DNA from: Paracoccus sp. SMMA_5_TC | Lineage (GTDB): Bacteria > Pseudomonadota > Alphaproteobacteria > Rhodobacterales > Rhodobacteraceae | Assembly (NCBI RefSeq): GCF_009696685.2 | Contig: NZ_CP102355.1 | Location: forward strand, 2,591,501-2,655,500 | Length of the DNA: 64,000 nucleotides | Reading direction: 5' to 3' | Shown: piece by piece, positions 1 to 11,239 of the stretch | How positions within the stretch are numbered: the stretch's first letter is position 1 | How the letters are laid out: each line of letters begins with the position of its first letter | The notes under the pieces: model-generated | The model's input: only the letters and a program-made list of their open reading frames with translations | Databases searched by the model: none | Told to the model about the DNA's origin: nothing | Position numbers and translations under genes: made by a program

Positions 1-2
1 AC

Positions 3-497
3 GCCTTTCTGCGCTTTCGCGAGTTGCCGGGCGATGGTCGGCGCCGCTTTGTGGCATGGTTCGAGCCCGATCATCACATCGTGGCCCGCGCCGCACCCTT
101 TTTCGCTGCCCGCTTTGCCGACATGGACTGGCAGATCCTTACCCCTCGGGGCAGCGCCTGCTTTCACGCCGGCCGCCTGCGCTGCGACGAACATCCCGCC
201 GCCAGGCCCGACCTGCCCACGGACGCGACCGAGGAATTGTGGCGCAGTTACTATGCCGCCACCTTCAACCCCGCTCGGCTGAAACTGCGGGCGATGCAAT
301 CGGAAATGCCCCGCAAATACTGGACCAACCTGCCCGAGGCGCAGCTGATCCCCGACCTTGTCGCGGGTGCCGAGGCCAGGGTGCGCGCCATGCAGCATCA
401 GCCGCCGCGACAGCCGCCCGCTTTTCACGAACGCCTACAGGCCCGGCGCCAGGCGCAGGGCGCGACTGGCAAGGCTACCCCTGACGATCAGGGATGA
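3..497 (+). CDS. DUF4130 (TIGR03915-like) DNA-repair-type protein, 5' end missing
   Basis: The reading frame is already open at the left edge, so the start lies outside the window; a TTG at 24 is internal. The visible 164 residues carry features of the DUF4130 family: FVAWFEPDHH, a later LWRSYYAATFNPARLK and AMQSEMPRKYWTNLPEA. The family occurs alone beside a radical-SAM DNA repair protein, or as the N-terminal half of UdgX-type uracil-DNA-binding proteins. Here the protein stops after LIPDLVAGA plus about 40 charged residues, so no uracil glycosylase domain follows. Whether a radical-SAM partner lies upstream cannot be seen. Function is inferred from family only. Confidence 0.75.
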   Translation, partial: AFLRFRELPGDGRRRFVAWFEPDHHIVARAAPFFAARFADMDWQILTPRGSACFHAGRLRCDEHPAARPDLPTDATEELWRSYYAATFNPARLKLRAMQSEMPRKYWTNLPEAQLIPDLVAGAEARVRAMQHQPPRQPPAFHERLQARRQAQGATGKATPDDQG

Positions 498-566
498 CAT
501 CGCCCTTTGTGACTTGAGGCGCGGCTTGCTGCTGACGCGCTGATGTGACCGGGCCGTGACGCCGCC

Positions 567-1208
567 TTACCCCTGCACCAGTGCGCGCAGGCTGGCCATG
601 GTGCGGTCGTGATCCTGCTGATAGCCGATCAACCCGGCATAGGCGCCGTCGCGATCGAAGAGCAGCATCATCGAGGAATGATCCATGGTGTAGTCGCCGC
701 CCTCTTGCGGCACCTTGCGCGCATAGATGCGGAATGCCTTGATCGCCTTGGCCATTTCCTCGGGTGATCCGGTGACGCCGGTCACGCCCGGCACCCAGGA
801 CAGGTATTCGCGCAGCGTCTCGACATCATCGCGTTCGGGGTCGACGGTGACAAAGAACACCCGCAACTTGTCCGCGTCCGCGCCCAGTTCCTCGCGCCAG
901 GTGGCGATGTCGCCCAGCGTCGTGGGGCAGACATCCGGGCAATGGGTAAAGCCGAAGAAAACCGCCGAGGGCTGACCCTTCAGGGTTTCCTGGCTGAACG
1001 TGCTGCCATCGGTCGCGGTCAGCGCATAGTCGCCCTGCCCCAGGCTGGCCGCCCCCACCGCGGCGACCGATCCCCCGTTGCCGTGAACCGCGGCCAGACG
1101 CGGGGCCACGAACTGAAACCAGGCCACCGCCGCCAGCGCGGCCGCAACCAGCAACCACAAGGCCAGGCGCAAGGCCCCGACGCTGGATCCGGTTTTCCGC
1201 TGTGCCAT
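567..1208 (-). CDS. SCO1/SenC-family copper chaperone for cytochrome oxidase
   Basis: This 213-residue protein has one N-terminal membrane anchor (about residues 11-33) followed by a periplasmic thioredoxin fold. The copper-binding CPDVCP motif (Cys90, Cys94) and the distal histidine in TMDHSSM (about 177) are present, so all three expected copper ligands are intact. SCO proteins deliver copper to the CuA site of cytochrome c oxidase or protect against thiol oxidation. The frame is open further upstream, but the ATG at 1208 is chosen because AGGAG lies at a good distance before it and the transmembrane segment follows at once. It is divergent from the MOSC gene. The nearby genes give no clue to which oxidase it serves. 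Confidence 0.9.
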   Translation of the reverse strand: MAQRKTGSSVGALRLALWLLVAAALAAVAWFQFVAPRLAAVHGNGGSVAAVGAASLGQGDYALTATDGSTFSQETLKGQPSAVFFGFTHCPDVCPTTLGDIATWREELGADADKLRVFFVTVDPERDDVETLREYLSWVPGVTGVTGSPEEMAKAIKAFRIYARKVPQEGGDYTMDHSSMMLLFDRDGAYAGLIGYQQDHDRTMASLRALVQG

Positions 1209-1392
1209 CTGACTCTCCTGCCTTGCGCGCATCGCTGCCCCCTTGGGGGCCGGGCATGATCTGGCCGCTGGGCTGGCTGCTGTCAACCGGCTGCGCCATC
1301 GCCGCGCGCGACAAATCCGCGCGGCGGGCGGGGTGTTGTGCCTGGCCGCGCCACGGTTCATGCTGCGGCTTGCGGGTGAAAAGGGATATGTC

Positions 1393-2175
1393 ATGTGGGA
1401 CACGCTGCTGCTGATCGGAAAGGCCGCGCCGCTGGGTGACAGCGGCCTGGACAGCGCCATTGACAAGCGGCCGGTCGATCAGCCGCTGTTGCTGACCGCG
1501 ACAGGCTTCGTCGGCGACGAGCAGGCCGACCGCCGCGTGCATGGCGGGCCGGAAAAGGCGGTCCATCACTATCCCCGCGATCATTACCCGACCTGGACCG
1601 GCGAATTGGCGGGGCTTTCAGGATCCGCGCCGCAGCCGGGGGCAACGGGGGCGCCAGCCCCCGCGGCGCGGCCTGCCCTCGATGGGCAGGCCGGGGCGGG
1701 CGCGCTCATCTCGGTGCAGACACTCCTCGCCCGACCAGGTGCCTTTGGCGAAAACATCTCGGCCACCGGCCTGACCGAAACCGATGTGGCGGTGGGCGAC
1801 ATCTTCCGCCTCGGCCGCGCCCTGGTGCAGGTGTCGCAGGGCCGACAGCCGTGCTGGAAACTGTCGCGCCGCTTCGGGGTGCCCGACATGGCCCGCCGGG
1901 TCCAGGACAGCGGCCGCACCGGCTGGTATTACCGCGTGCTGGAACCGGGCCCGGTGGCGCCCTGCGACCGCCTGATCCTGGTGGATCGCATCGCCCCAGA
2001 CTGGACGCTGCACCGGCTGTGGCACGCGCTTTATGTCGAACGCCTGAACCGGGACGAACTGAGCGCCATCGCCGCGCTCGACATCCTGTCAGAGGGCTGG
2101 CGCCGCTATGCCGTGCGCCGGCTGGAAAGCGGTAGGGTCGAGGACTGGGCCCCCCGGCTCGAGGGCCGCGCATGA
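1393..2175 (+). CDS. MOSC-domain protein (YiiM-like) with an in-frame insertion
   Basis: MOSC domains occur in molybdenum cofactor sulfurases and in YiiM-type molybdoenzymes that reduce N-hydroxylated bases. Typical features are RRVHGGPEKAVHHYPRDHY (about residues 48-65), GAFGENIS (about 117-123) and the likely cofactor cysteine in QGRQPCWKL. The start ATG at 1393 follows AAAAGGGA and matches the family N-terminus; the longer open frame upstream is not used. The protein is 260 residues, longer than the roughly 220 usual for YiiM. The excess is a Gly/Ala/Pro-rich stretch at about residues 75-110, encoded by palindromic DNA and placed inside an otherwise continuous motif region. The gene overlaps pdxY by ATGA, so the two are probably co-transcribed. 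Confidence 0.85.
   Translation: MWDTLLLIGKAAPLGDSGLDSAIDKRPVDQPLLLTATGFVGDEQADRRVHGGPEKAVHHYPRDHYPTWTGELAGLSGSAPQPGATGAPAPAARPALDGQAGAGALISVQTLLARPGAFGENISATGLTETDVAVGDIFRLGRALVQVSQGRQPCWKLSRRFGVPDMARRVQDSGRTGWYYRVLEPGPVAPCDRLILVDRIAPDWTLHRLWHALYVERLNRDELSAIAALDILSEGWRRYAVRRLESGRVEDWAPRLEGRA
1646..1693 (+). repeat. Two adjacent palindromes inserted in frame in the MOSC gene
   Basis: Two hairpins stand almost end to end. The first is CGGGGGC (1646-1652), loop GCCA, GCCCCCG (1657-1663). The second is CGGCCTGCCC (1669-1678), loop TCGAT, GGGCAGGCCG (1684-1693). Both are perfect. They lie in the low-complexity segment (about 1615-1722) that lengthens the MOSC protein without breaking its frame. 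This resembles protein-coding palindromic repeat elements described in other alphaproteobacteria, but membership of a dispersed family cannot be judged from a single copy. Confidence 0.6.
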
Positions 2176-2999
2176 GCCTGATCATCTCGATCCAGAGCCA
2201 GGTGGTGATGGGCCATGTCGGCAATTCGGCGGCGGTCTTTCCGCTGCTGGCGGCCGGGCATCAGGTCGCGGCGGTGCCGACGGTCATCCTGTCCAACATC
2301 CCCGAATACCCGACGCTGCGCGGCCGCCCGCTGCCCGAGGATTTCTTTGCCGAATTGCTGCAGGGGCTTTGGGACCGGGAACTGCCGCAGCGTGCGGATT
2401 TCCTGCTGTCGGGCTATCTGGGCACGGCCGGAAATGCCCGGCTACTGGCCGATTTCGTCGCCCGCGCCAAGGCCGAAAACCCCGGCCTGCGCTATTACTG
2501 CGATCCGGTTCTGGGCGATGACGACCCAGGGCTTTATGTCCCGGCCGAAATAGCGCATATCCTGCGCGACCGGTTGTTGCCGCTGGCCGATCTGGCCTCG
2601 CCCAATGGGTTCGAGCTTGCCTGGCTGACCGGCACGCCCATTCGCAACCTGCGGGACGTGGACCGTGCCGCCCGGCAATTGCAGCTGGCTGCGGGGGCGC
2701 GGCTGATCGTGACCGGCTGCACCCTGGCGGACACCGCCCCCGGGATGATCGAAACCCTGATCCTCGATCAACAGGGCATTATCCGGCACCCCGCGCCGCG
2801 CCTGCCGGTGGCGCTGGCCGGAACCGGCGACCTGTTCGCAGCCCTGGTCACCGCATCGCTGGCCCAGGGTCAGGATCTGAACCAGGCGGTCGCATTTGCC
2901 CAGGCCCAGACCGCCCGCGCCCTGGCCGAAGGGGCGCGGCTGGGCCAGCGCGAAATCGCGCTGTCCGACCCGCAGTTCCGGGCCGCGCTGCTGGGCTAG
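2172..2999 (+). CDS. pdxY: Pyridoxal kinase PdxY
   Basis: PdxY phosphorylates pyridoxal to pyridoxal 5'-phosphate in the vitamin B6 salvage pathway. The 275-residue protein has the ribokinase fold: [17 protein letters not shown] at the N-terminus binds substrate, YYCDPVLGD is the PdxK/PdxY signature (about residues 107-115), and [15 protein letters not shown] near residue 217 is the ATP and anion-hole motif with the catalytic aspartate. Length agrees with the family (about 280). The start overlaps the MOSC stop by ATGA. Its TAG stop overlaps the stop of tex on the other strand. PLP synthesis beside a MOSC protein has no obvious pathway logic. Confidence 0.92.
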   Translation: MSLIISIQSQVVMGHVGNSAAVFPLLAAGHQVAAVPTVILSNIPEYPTLRGRPLPEDFFAELLQGLWDRELPQRADFLLSGYLGTAGNARLLADFVARAKAENPGLRYYCDPVLGDDDPGLYVPAEIAHILRDRLLPLADLASPNGFELAWLTGTPIRNLRDVDRAARQLQLAAGARLIVTGCTLADTAPGMIETLILDQQGIIRHPAPRLPVALAGTGDLFAALVTASLAQGQDLNQAVAFAQAQTARALAEGARLGQREIALSDPQFRAALLG

Positions 3000-5326
3000 C
3001 CCTTGCGCAGCGCGTTCATCAGGGCCGCGCCCAGCGCCCCGGGCTGATCCTGGACGCGGCCCGCGCCCTTGCTGGCCGGCGGCTTGGCCGCACGCGCATC
3101 CCGGCTGTCGCGGGTCGAGCCGCCACCATCCCGATTGCCACCGTTCTGGCCGCCGCCATCCTTGCGCATGGTCAAGCCGATGCGCTTGCGCGCCACATCG
3201 ACCTCGGTCACCCGCACCTTGACCACATCGCCCACCTTCACGACCTCGTTCGGATCCTTGACGAAGCGGTCGGCCAGCTGGCTGATATGGACCAGCCCGT
3301 CCTGATGCACACCGATATCGACAAAGGCGCCAAAGGCCGCGACATTGGTCACTGTGCCCTCGAGCAGCATCCCCGGACGCAGGTCGCCGATCTGCTCGAC
3401 CCCATCCGCGAAACTGGCGGTGACAAAGCTGGGGCGCGGATCGCGGCCGGGCTTTTCCAGTTCGGCCAGGATGTCGCGCACCGTAGGCAGGCCGAAATCG
3501 GCATCGACGAAATCCTGCGCCCGGATGCCGCGCAGTGCTTCGGGTTGCCCCATGATCTGGCGGATGTCGCGGCCGCAGGCGGCGACGATGCGGCGGGCCA
3601 GCCCATAGGCCTCGGGATGCACGGCCGAGGCATCCAGCGGCTCGTCCCCGTCGCGAATGCGCAGGAAACCGGCGCATTGCTCGAACGCGCGCGGTCCCAG
3701 CCCCGCAACCTTCTTCAGCGCCGCGCGGCTGCGAAAGGCGCCGGCGGCATCGCGATGGGCAACGATGGCCTGCGCCAGTGCCGGACCCAAACCCGCGACA
3801 TGCGCCAGCAAGGGGGCCGAGGCTGTGTTCACATCCACCCCCACCGCGTTCACCGCGTCCTCGACCACCGCCTCGAGCGTGCGGGCCAGCTGGCGTTGAT
3901 CGACGTCATGCTGATACTGGCCCACGCCGATCGATTCGGGCGGCACCTTGACCAGTTCGGCCAGCGGATCCTGCAACCGCCGTGCGATCGACACCGCCCC
4001 GCGCAGCGACACGTCCAGATCGGGAAACTCCCGCGCCGCCAGTTCCGAGGCCGAATAGACAGACGCCCCCGCCTCGCTGACGATGACCTTGACCGGCGCC
4101 TTGACTCCCGCCGGCAGCTTCCTGAGCACCTCGGCAACGAAGCGCTCGGTTTCCCGGCTGGCAGTGCCATTGCCGATGGCTACCAGTTCGATGCCATGGC
4201 GGACGATCACGGCGGCCAGCTGCGCCTCGGCTTCGCGCAGCTCGGACTTTGGTGGGAACGGATATAGGGTTGCCGTCTGCACCAGCTTGCCGGTGGCATC
4301 TACCGCGGCCAGCTTGACCCCGGTGCGGATGCCGGGATCAAGCCCGATGGTCGGCCGCGGCCCGGCGGGCGATGCCAGCAGCAGGTCCTTGAGGTTGCGG
4401 GCAAAGACCCTGATCGCCTCGGCATGGGCGCGGCTGCGCAATTCGGTCAGCAGATCGACATACATCGTATTCGACAGCCGCACCCGCCAGCACCATGCGG
4501 CGACCTTGCGCAGCCATTGATCGCCCGGATGTTCGCCCAGCGGCGCCAGTGCCGCACAGATGATGGCTTCGGCGCGCGCCGCACCACCCTCGGCTGGCGG
4601 GGCGATGTCGATGGTCAGCACCTCTTCCCTGGCGCCGCGCAGGATCGCCAGCGCCCGATGAGCGGGGATGCTGGCCCATTTTTCCGCATGATCGAAATAG
4701 TCGCTGAACTTGGCCCCGGCCTGTTCCTTGCCAGCCACGACCTTGGCGGCGATCACCGCCTCGGCCTGCATATAGGCGCGCAGACGCCCCAGCAGGTCGG
4801 CGTTTTCGGACAGCTCCTCGACCAGGATGTCGCGCGCCCCGTCCAGGGCGCCCTTGGCATCCGGCACGGCATCGGAAACATATGCCGTGGCCAGATCCTC
4901 GGGCGCGGCGCGGCGGTCGGCCTGAATGGCGCGCAACAGCGGCTCGAGCCCGTTTTCGCGGGCGATCATCGCCTTGGTGCGCCGCTTGGGTTTGTAGGGC
5001 AGGTAGATATCCTCAAGCGCGGCCTTGCTGTCGGCCGCATGGATGGCGCGAGCCAGATCGTCGGTCAGCTTCCCCTGACTGCGGATCGATTCCGTAATCA
5101 CCGCCCGGCGCGCCTCAAGCTCGCGCAGATAGGACAGGCGCTCGGCCAGGCTGCGCAACTGGGTATCGTCCAGCCCGCCCGTCACCTCCTTGCGATAGCG
5201 CGCAATGAAAGGAACCGTCGCCCCGCCGTCAAGCAAGCCCGTGGCGGCAGCAACCTGGGCGGGACTGGCGTTGATTTCAACCGCAATGGTTCGGAAAATT
5301 CTGTCGGCTGCGTTCAAGTCTGGCAT
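2996..5326 (-). CDS. tex: Tex-family S1 RNA-binding transcription accessory protein
   Basis: Tex is a cytoplasmic nucleic-acid-binding protein linked to transcription and stress tolerance. At 776 residues it has the normal domain order: an N-terminal helical region with [18 protein letters not shown], a YqgF/RuvC-like fold around [13 protein letters not shown], helix-hairpin-helix repeats around [18 protein letters not shown], and a C-terminal S1 domain beginning [18 protein letters not shown]. The tail is rich in Gly, Arg and Asn, as is common in RNA-binding proteins. The ATG at 5326 is preferred; a TTG nine bases upstream is possible, and neither has a strong ribosome site. It converges on pdxY with overlapping stop codons. 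Confidence 0.93.
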   Translation of the reverse strand: MPDLNAADRIFRTIAVEINASPAQVAAATGLLDGGATVPFIARYRKEVTGGLDDTQLRSLAERLSYLRELEARRAVITESIRSQGKLTDDLARAIHAADSKAALEDIYLPYKPKRRTKAMIARENGLEPLLRAIQADRRAAPEDLATAYVSDAVPDAKGALDGARDILVEELSENADLLGRLRAYMQAEAVIAAKVVAGKEQAGAKFSDYFDHAEKWASIPAHRALAILRGAREEVLTIDIAPPAEGGAARAEAIICAALAPLGEHPGDQWLRKVAAWCWRVRLSNTMYVDLLTELRSRAHAEAIRVFARNLKDLLLASPAGPRPTIGLDPGIRTGVKLAAVDATGKLVQTATLYPFPPKSELREAEAQLAAVIVRHGIELVAIGNGTASRETERFVAEVLRKLPAGVKAPVKVIVSEAGASVYSASELAAREFPDLDVSLRGAVSIARRLQDPLAELVKVPPESIGVGQYQHDVDQRQLARTLEAVVEDAVNAVGVDVNTASAPLLAHVAGLGPALAQAIVAHRDAAGAFRSRAALKKVAGLGPRAFEQCAGFLRIRDGDEPLDASAVHPEAYGLARRIVAACGRDIRQIMGQPEALRGIRAQDFVDADFGLPTVRDILAELEKPGRDPRPSFVTASFADGVEQIGDLRPGMLLEGTVTNVAAFGAFVDIGVHQDGLVHISQLADRFVKDPNEVVKVGDVVKVRVTEVDVARKRIGLTMRKDGGGQNGGNRDGGGSTRDSRDARAAKPPASKGAGRVQDQPGALGAALMNALRKG

Positions 5327-5412
5327 CCCCTGCAATCAGAAGGATGTCATAGACGATGCATCATCCGCATGAAAGCACTGCCGCCAGAGACGCTTTCAGC
5401 GCATGACGCGCC

Positions 5413-5880
5413 TCAGGCGATATTGGCCTGGGTTGCGCGCAAGCGCGCTTCAAAGCGGGGGGCAAGGCTGGGCATACGCATATCGCCCTTGGCCGAATCC
5501 ATCGCTTGCCACAGGTCTGCCAGCACGGGCCAGTTCAACCCCAGCGGACCCTGGGTTTCCACAAGCCGCACCCGACCGTCCTGACGGCGCAGAGCCAGCC
5601 CCCGCAGCAGCGAATTCAGATGCGCGATCACCTCGGCCTCCAGTTCCGGGTCCACCTGCGCTTCGGCCAGGGCAAGCAATCCCGCACAATCGCCATCCAG
5701 ATAAAGGCCTTGTGCCTCCAGCAGGTAGGTTTCGCAGATGGAAAAGCCCAGATCGCACCAATCCGTCATCGTGCCACCAAAGGCAATCTGCCCGTCGTCC
5801 GGCAGATGAGACCGCAGAGCGGCCGACTGATCGGAGTGACGCGCCGCACTGCTCATGCCCATGTTACCGCTTCCAAACAT
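5413..5880 (-). CDS. Hypothetical protein
   Basis: I do not recognise this 155-residue protein. It is soluble, acidic in the middle and rich in Leu and Ala, with no signal peptide or membrane segment. It begins MFGSGNMGMSS and contains MTDWCDLGFSICETYLLEAQ. The ATG at 5880 follows GAAGG at about nine bases; a TTG at 5922 and an ATG at 5862 are alternatives. The DNA just upstream (about 5880-6060) is clearly more AT-rich than the neighbourhood, which may hold its promoter. It is followed after 86 bases by tex on the same strand and could be co-transcribed with it. Confidence 0.6.
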   Translation of the reverse strand: MFGSGNMGMSSAARHSDQSAALRSHLPDDGQIAFGGTMTDWCDLGFSICETYLLEAQGLYLDGDCAGLLALAEAQVDPELEAEVIAHLNSLLRGLALRRQDGRVRLVETQGPLGLNWPVLADLWQAMDSAKGDMRMPSLAPRFEARLRATQANIA

Positions 5881-6088
5881 GAATGACCAACCTTCAATTG
5901 ATTTACCGCTTAACAAGTTCAATTTTAGGGAATTGGTTCCCTGTGCCTAGCTAACCTTTCGGTCAGGTCGAAACAAGTTGAGGATTTTATTTCATAACAT
6001 TGTTATTTATATTGAATTTCTTCAGAGCATCTTGTTTGGCGCACCAACCGATGGTTGTGACGAAGCAAATTCACCCTGTCCCGCCATG

Positions 6089-6115
6089 AAAAATGGCCGC
6101 CCCAGAGGGACGGCC
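6089..6115 (-). terminator. Rho-independent terminator of glnA
   Basis: Read on the minus strand, GGCCGTCCC, loop TCT and GGGGCGGCC form a nine-pair stem with one G-T pair, directly followed by ATTTTTC. It lies 24 bases past the glnA stop codon, in the right orientation to end glnB-glnA transcription. Confidence 0.85.
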
Positions 6116-6138
6116 AGAGGCATCGCCGCAGGCGGCAA

Positions 6139-7545
6139 TCAGCAGCTGTAATACATCGCGTATTCGATCGGGTGCGGCGTATGCTCATAGGCATAGACCT
6201 CTTCCCATTTCAGCTTGATATAGGCCTCGAGCTGGTCGCGGGTGAACACATCGCCCGCCAGCAGGAAGTCCATGTCCTTCTCCAGTTCTTCCAGCGCCTC
6301 GCGCAGGCTGCCGCAGACCGTCGGGATCTCGGCCAGTTCCTCGGGCGGCAGGTCGTAAAGATCCTTGTCCGAGGCAGGGCCCGGATCGATCTTGTTCTTG
6401 ATGCCGTCAAGACCGGCCATCAGCAGCGCGGCAAAGGCCAGATAGGGGTTGGCCGCCGGATCGGGGAAACGGGCCTCGACGCGCTTGGCCTTGGGGCTTT
6501 CCGTCCACGGAATCCGCACGCAGCCCGAACGGTTACGGGCCGAATAGGCGCGCAGCACCGGGGCCTCGAAGCCGGGGATGAGCCGCTTGTAGCTGTTGGT
6601 CGAGGGGTTGGTCAGCGCGTTTAGCGCCTTGGCGTGCTTGAGGATGCCGCCGATGAACCACAGCGCCTCCTGGCTGAGATCGGCGTATTTGTCGCCGGCG
6701 AACAGCGGCTTGCCATCCTTCCAGATCGACATGTTGACGTGCATGCCCGAGCCGTTGTCGCCCTTCATCGGCTTGGGCATGAAGGTCGCGGACTTGCCAT
6801 AGGCATGGGCGACGTTGTGGATGACGTATTTGTATTTCTGGATGTTGTCGGCCTGTTCGACCAGTCCGCCGAAGATCATCCCCAGCTCATGCTGGGCGGT
6901 GGCGACCTCGTGGTGGTGCTTGTCGACCTTGATGCCCATGCGCTTCATCGTCGACAGCATCTCGCCACGGATGTCCTGGGCGGCGTCGATCGGGTTCACC
7001 GGGAAATAGCCGCCCTTGTGGGGGGCGCGGTGGGCCAGGTTGCCGTCCTCGTAATGGGTGTCGGTGTTCCAGGCGGCGTCGGCCGAGTCAATCTCGAACG
7101 AAACCTTTTGCGGCGTGATCGAATATTTCACGTCGTCGAACAGGAAGAATTCAGCCTCGGGGCCGAAATAGGCGACATCGCCGATGCCCGAGGACTTCAG
7201 ATAGGCCTCGGCCTTGGCGGCGGTGCCGCGCGGATCGCGGGGATAGGCCTCACCGGTGTCGGGCTCGACCACATTGCAATGCACGCACAGCGTCTTTTCG
7301 GCATAGAACGGATCGATATAGACCGAGGACGGATCGGGCATCAGCTTCATGTCGGACTGGTCGATCGACTTCCACCCGGCGATGGACGAACCGTCGAACA
7401 TGAAGCCTTCCTCGAAGAAGTCCTCGTCGATCAGGTCGACGACCAGCGTCACGTGCTGCAGCTTGCCCTTGGGATCGGTGAAGCGGACGTCGACATATTC
7501 GACCTCTTCCGTCTTCAGCAGATCCAGAACGTCCTTGACTTTCAT
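6139..7545 (-). CDS. glnA: Glutamine synthetase type I
   Basis: GlnA makes glutamine from glutamate, ammonia and ATP and is the main entry point for ammonium. The 468-residue length is standard for the dodecameric type I enzyme. Visible signatures include [17 protein letters not shown] (N-terminal), the ATP-binding [14 protein letters not shown] and the DLYDLPPEE segment near residue 400 that carries the tyrosine adenylylated by GlnE in regulated enzymes. The ATG at 7545 has GGAGGA nine bases upstream; the ATG three codons earlier is too close to it. glnA follows glnB after 74 bases, the usual operon, so it is expected to respond to nitrogen through PII and NtrBC. Confidence 0.97.
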   Translation of the reverse strand: MKVKDVLDLLKTEEVEYVDVRFTDPKGKLQHVTLVVDLIDEDFFEEGFMFDGSSIAGWKSIDQSDMKLMPDPSSVYIDPFYAEKTLCVHCNVVEPDTGEAYPRDPRGTAAKAEAYLKSSGIGDVAYFGPEAEFFLFDDVKYSITPQKVSFEIDSADAAWNTDTHYEDGNLAHRAPHKGGYFPVNPIDAAQDIRGEMLSTMKRMGIKVDKHHHEVATAQHELGMIFGGLVEQADNIQKYKYVIHNVAHAYGKSATFMPKPMKGDNGSGMHVNMSIWKDGKPLFAGDKYADLSQEALWFIGGILKHAKALNALTNPSTNSYKRLIPGFEAPVLRAYSARNRSGCVRIPWTESPKAKRVEARFPDPAANPYLAFAALLMAGLDGIKNKIDPGPASDKDLYDLPPEELAEIPTVCGSLREALEELEKDMDFLLAGDVFTRDQLEAYIKLKWEEVYAYEHTPHPIEYAMYYSC

Positions 7546-7619
7546 TATGGTCATTCCTCCGTCAGTCGTCCCGGCGGCAAGGCCGGGCCATGGTGTCGTT
7601 TTGGTTGGCGGGCAAGGGA

Positions 7620-9655
<2,036 letters not shown>

Positions 9656-9692
9656 CGGCCGCGGCCCGTTCGATCGGGGACGGGGCCTTCGT

Positions 9693-9777
9693 GCGGGTGT
9701 GGCGAAATTGGCAGACGCACCAGATTTAGGTTCTGGCGCCGCAAGGCGTGGGGGTTCAAGTCCCTCCACCCGCACCA
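9693..9777 (+). tRNA. tRNA-Leu, anticodon UAG
   Basis: The acceptor stem GCGGGTG pairs with CACCCGC and is followed by discriminator A and an encoded CCA (9775-9777). The D-arm contains TGGCGAAATTGGCAGACGC. The anticodon stem CCAGA/TCTGG closes the loop TTTAGGT, giving UAG, which reads CUN leucine codons. A variable arm (cgccgcaaggcg) and a T-loop GGTTCAAGTCC complete a class II tRNA of 85 nt. It lies alone between nnrD and purB. Confidence 0.97.
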
Positions 9778-9862
9778 TCGATCTGTCGGGAAGCCCTGCG
9801 GGCAATTTGTTGCGGACCCTGCGTTCCGCCGTTAAGAGGCCCGGCAAAGACAGGAGAATCCG

Positions 9863-11179
9863 ATGATCCCGCGCTATTCCCGCCCCGAGATGGTCGCCAT
9901 CTGGTCGCCCGAAACCAAGTTCCGCATCTGGTATGAGATCGAGGCGCATGCCTGCGACGCGCAAGCCGATCTGGGCGTGATCCCGCGCGAGAACGCCGAA
10001 GCGGTGTGGAAGGCGCGCGACGTGGAATTCGATGTGGCCCGCATCGACGAGATCGAGGCCGTGACCAAGCACGATGTCATCGCCTTTCTGACCCATCTGG
10101 CCGAGCATGTGGGTGCCGAAGAGGCACGATTCGTCCATCAGGGCATGACCAGTTCGGACGTTCTGGACACCACGCTGAACGTGCAGCTGGTGCGCGCCGC
10201 AGACATTCTGCTGGCCGACATGGACCGTGTGCTGGCAGCACTGAAAAAGCGCGCCTATGAGCACAAGGATACCATCCGCATCGGCCGCAGCCACGGCATC
10301 CACGCCGAACCGACGACCATGGGCCTGACCTTTGCACGGTTTTACGCGGAAATGGATCGCGGTCGCAAACGCCTGGAACTGGCGCGTGACGAAATCGCCA
10401 CCGGCGCGATCTCGGGCGCGGTCGGCACATTCGCGAACATCGATCCCCGGGTCGAGGAACATGTCTGCGCCAAGCTTGGCCTGCGCCCGGAACCGATCAG
10501 CACCCAGGTGATCCCGCGCGACCGTCATGCGATGTTCTTTGCCACGCTGGGCGTGATCGCCAGCTCGATCGAGAACATCGCCATCGAGATCCGCCACATG
10601 CAGCGCACCGAGGTGCTCGAGGCCGAGGAATATTTCAGCCCCGGGCAAAAGGGCAGCTCGGCCATGCCGCACAAGCGCAACCCGGTGCTGACCGAAAACC
10701 TGACCGGCCTTGCGCGCCTGGTGCGCATGGCGGTGATCCCGGCGATGGAGAATGTCGCCCTGTGGCACGAACGCGACATCAGCCATTCCTCGGTCGAGCG
10801 CGGCATTGCGCCGGATACGACGATCACGCTTGATTTCGCGCTGAACCGGCTGGCGGGCGTGATCGAAAAGCTGGTGGTCTATCCCGATAACATGCTGAAG
10901 AACATGAACAAGTTCAAGGGGCTGGTCATGTCGCAACGGGTGCTGCTGGCGCTGACACAGGCCGGCGTATCGCGCGAGGACGCCTATCGCCTGGTGCAGC
11001 GCAACGCGATGAAGGTCTGGGAACAGGGCGCCGATTTCAAGACCGAACTGTTGGCCGACCCCGAGGTAACGGCGGCGCTGTCCCCCGCCGAGATCGAGGA
11101 AAAATTCGATCTGGGCTACCACACCAAGCACGTGGACACGATTTTCGCGCGCGTTTTCGGCGATCAGGCCGCGCGTTAA
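9863..11179 (+). CDS. purB: Adenylosuccinate lyase
   Basis: PurB removes fumarate from SAICAR and from adenylosuccinate in purine synthesis. The 438-residue protein has the superfamily signature GSSAMPHKRNPVLTEN (flexible catalytic loop), the TSSDVLDTTLNVQLV region with active-site Thr-Ser, and GRSHGIHAEPTTMG with the catalytic histidine. AGGAG precedes the ATG at a good distance. It stands alone downstream of tRNA-Leu. A strong hairpin follows 25 bases after the stop and overlaps the ribosome site of the next gene, so read-through into the FliG-like gene is possible. Confidence 0.96.
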   Translation: MIPRYSRPEMVAIWSPETKFRIWYEIEAHACDAQADLGVIPRENAEAVWKARDVEFDVARIDEIEAVTKHDVIAFLTHLAEHVGAEEARFVHQGMTSSDVLDTTLNVQLVRAADILLADMDRVLAALKKRAYEHKDTIRIGRSHGIHAEPTTMGLTFARFYAEMDRGRKRLELARDEIATGAISGAVGTFANIDPRVEEHVCAKLGLRPEPISTQVIPRDRHAMFFATLGVIASSIENIAIEIRHMQRTEVLEAEEYFSPGQKGSSAMPHKRNPVLTENLTGLARLVRMAVIPAMENVALWHERDISHSSVERGIAPDTTITLDFALNRLAGVIEKLVVYPDNMLKNMNKFKGLVMSQRVLLALTQAGVSREDAYRLVQRNAMKVWEQGADFKTELLADPEVTAALSPAEIEEKFDLGYHTKHVDTIFARVFGDQAAR

Positions 11180-11203
11180 CCGGTCATTGGCATTTTGCTG
11201 GCA

Positions 11204-11238
11204 GATTGCCCCCGGACGAAACGGAATCGGGGGCAATC
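11204..11238 (+). promoter_or_regulatory. Hairpin covering the ribosome site of the FliG-like gene
   Basis: GATTGCCCCCG (11204-11214) and CGGGGGCAATC (11228-11238) form a perfect 11-pair stem with a 13-base loop. The right arm contains the only purine-rich ribosome site (CGGGGG) and ends one base before the ATG at 11240. There is no T-run, so it is less likely to be a simple purB terminator. As RNA it would hide the ribosome site, suggesting translational control; this is inference. Confidence 0.6.
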
Positions 11239-11239
11239 C

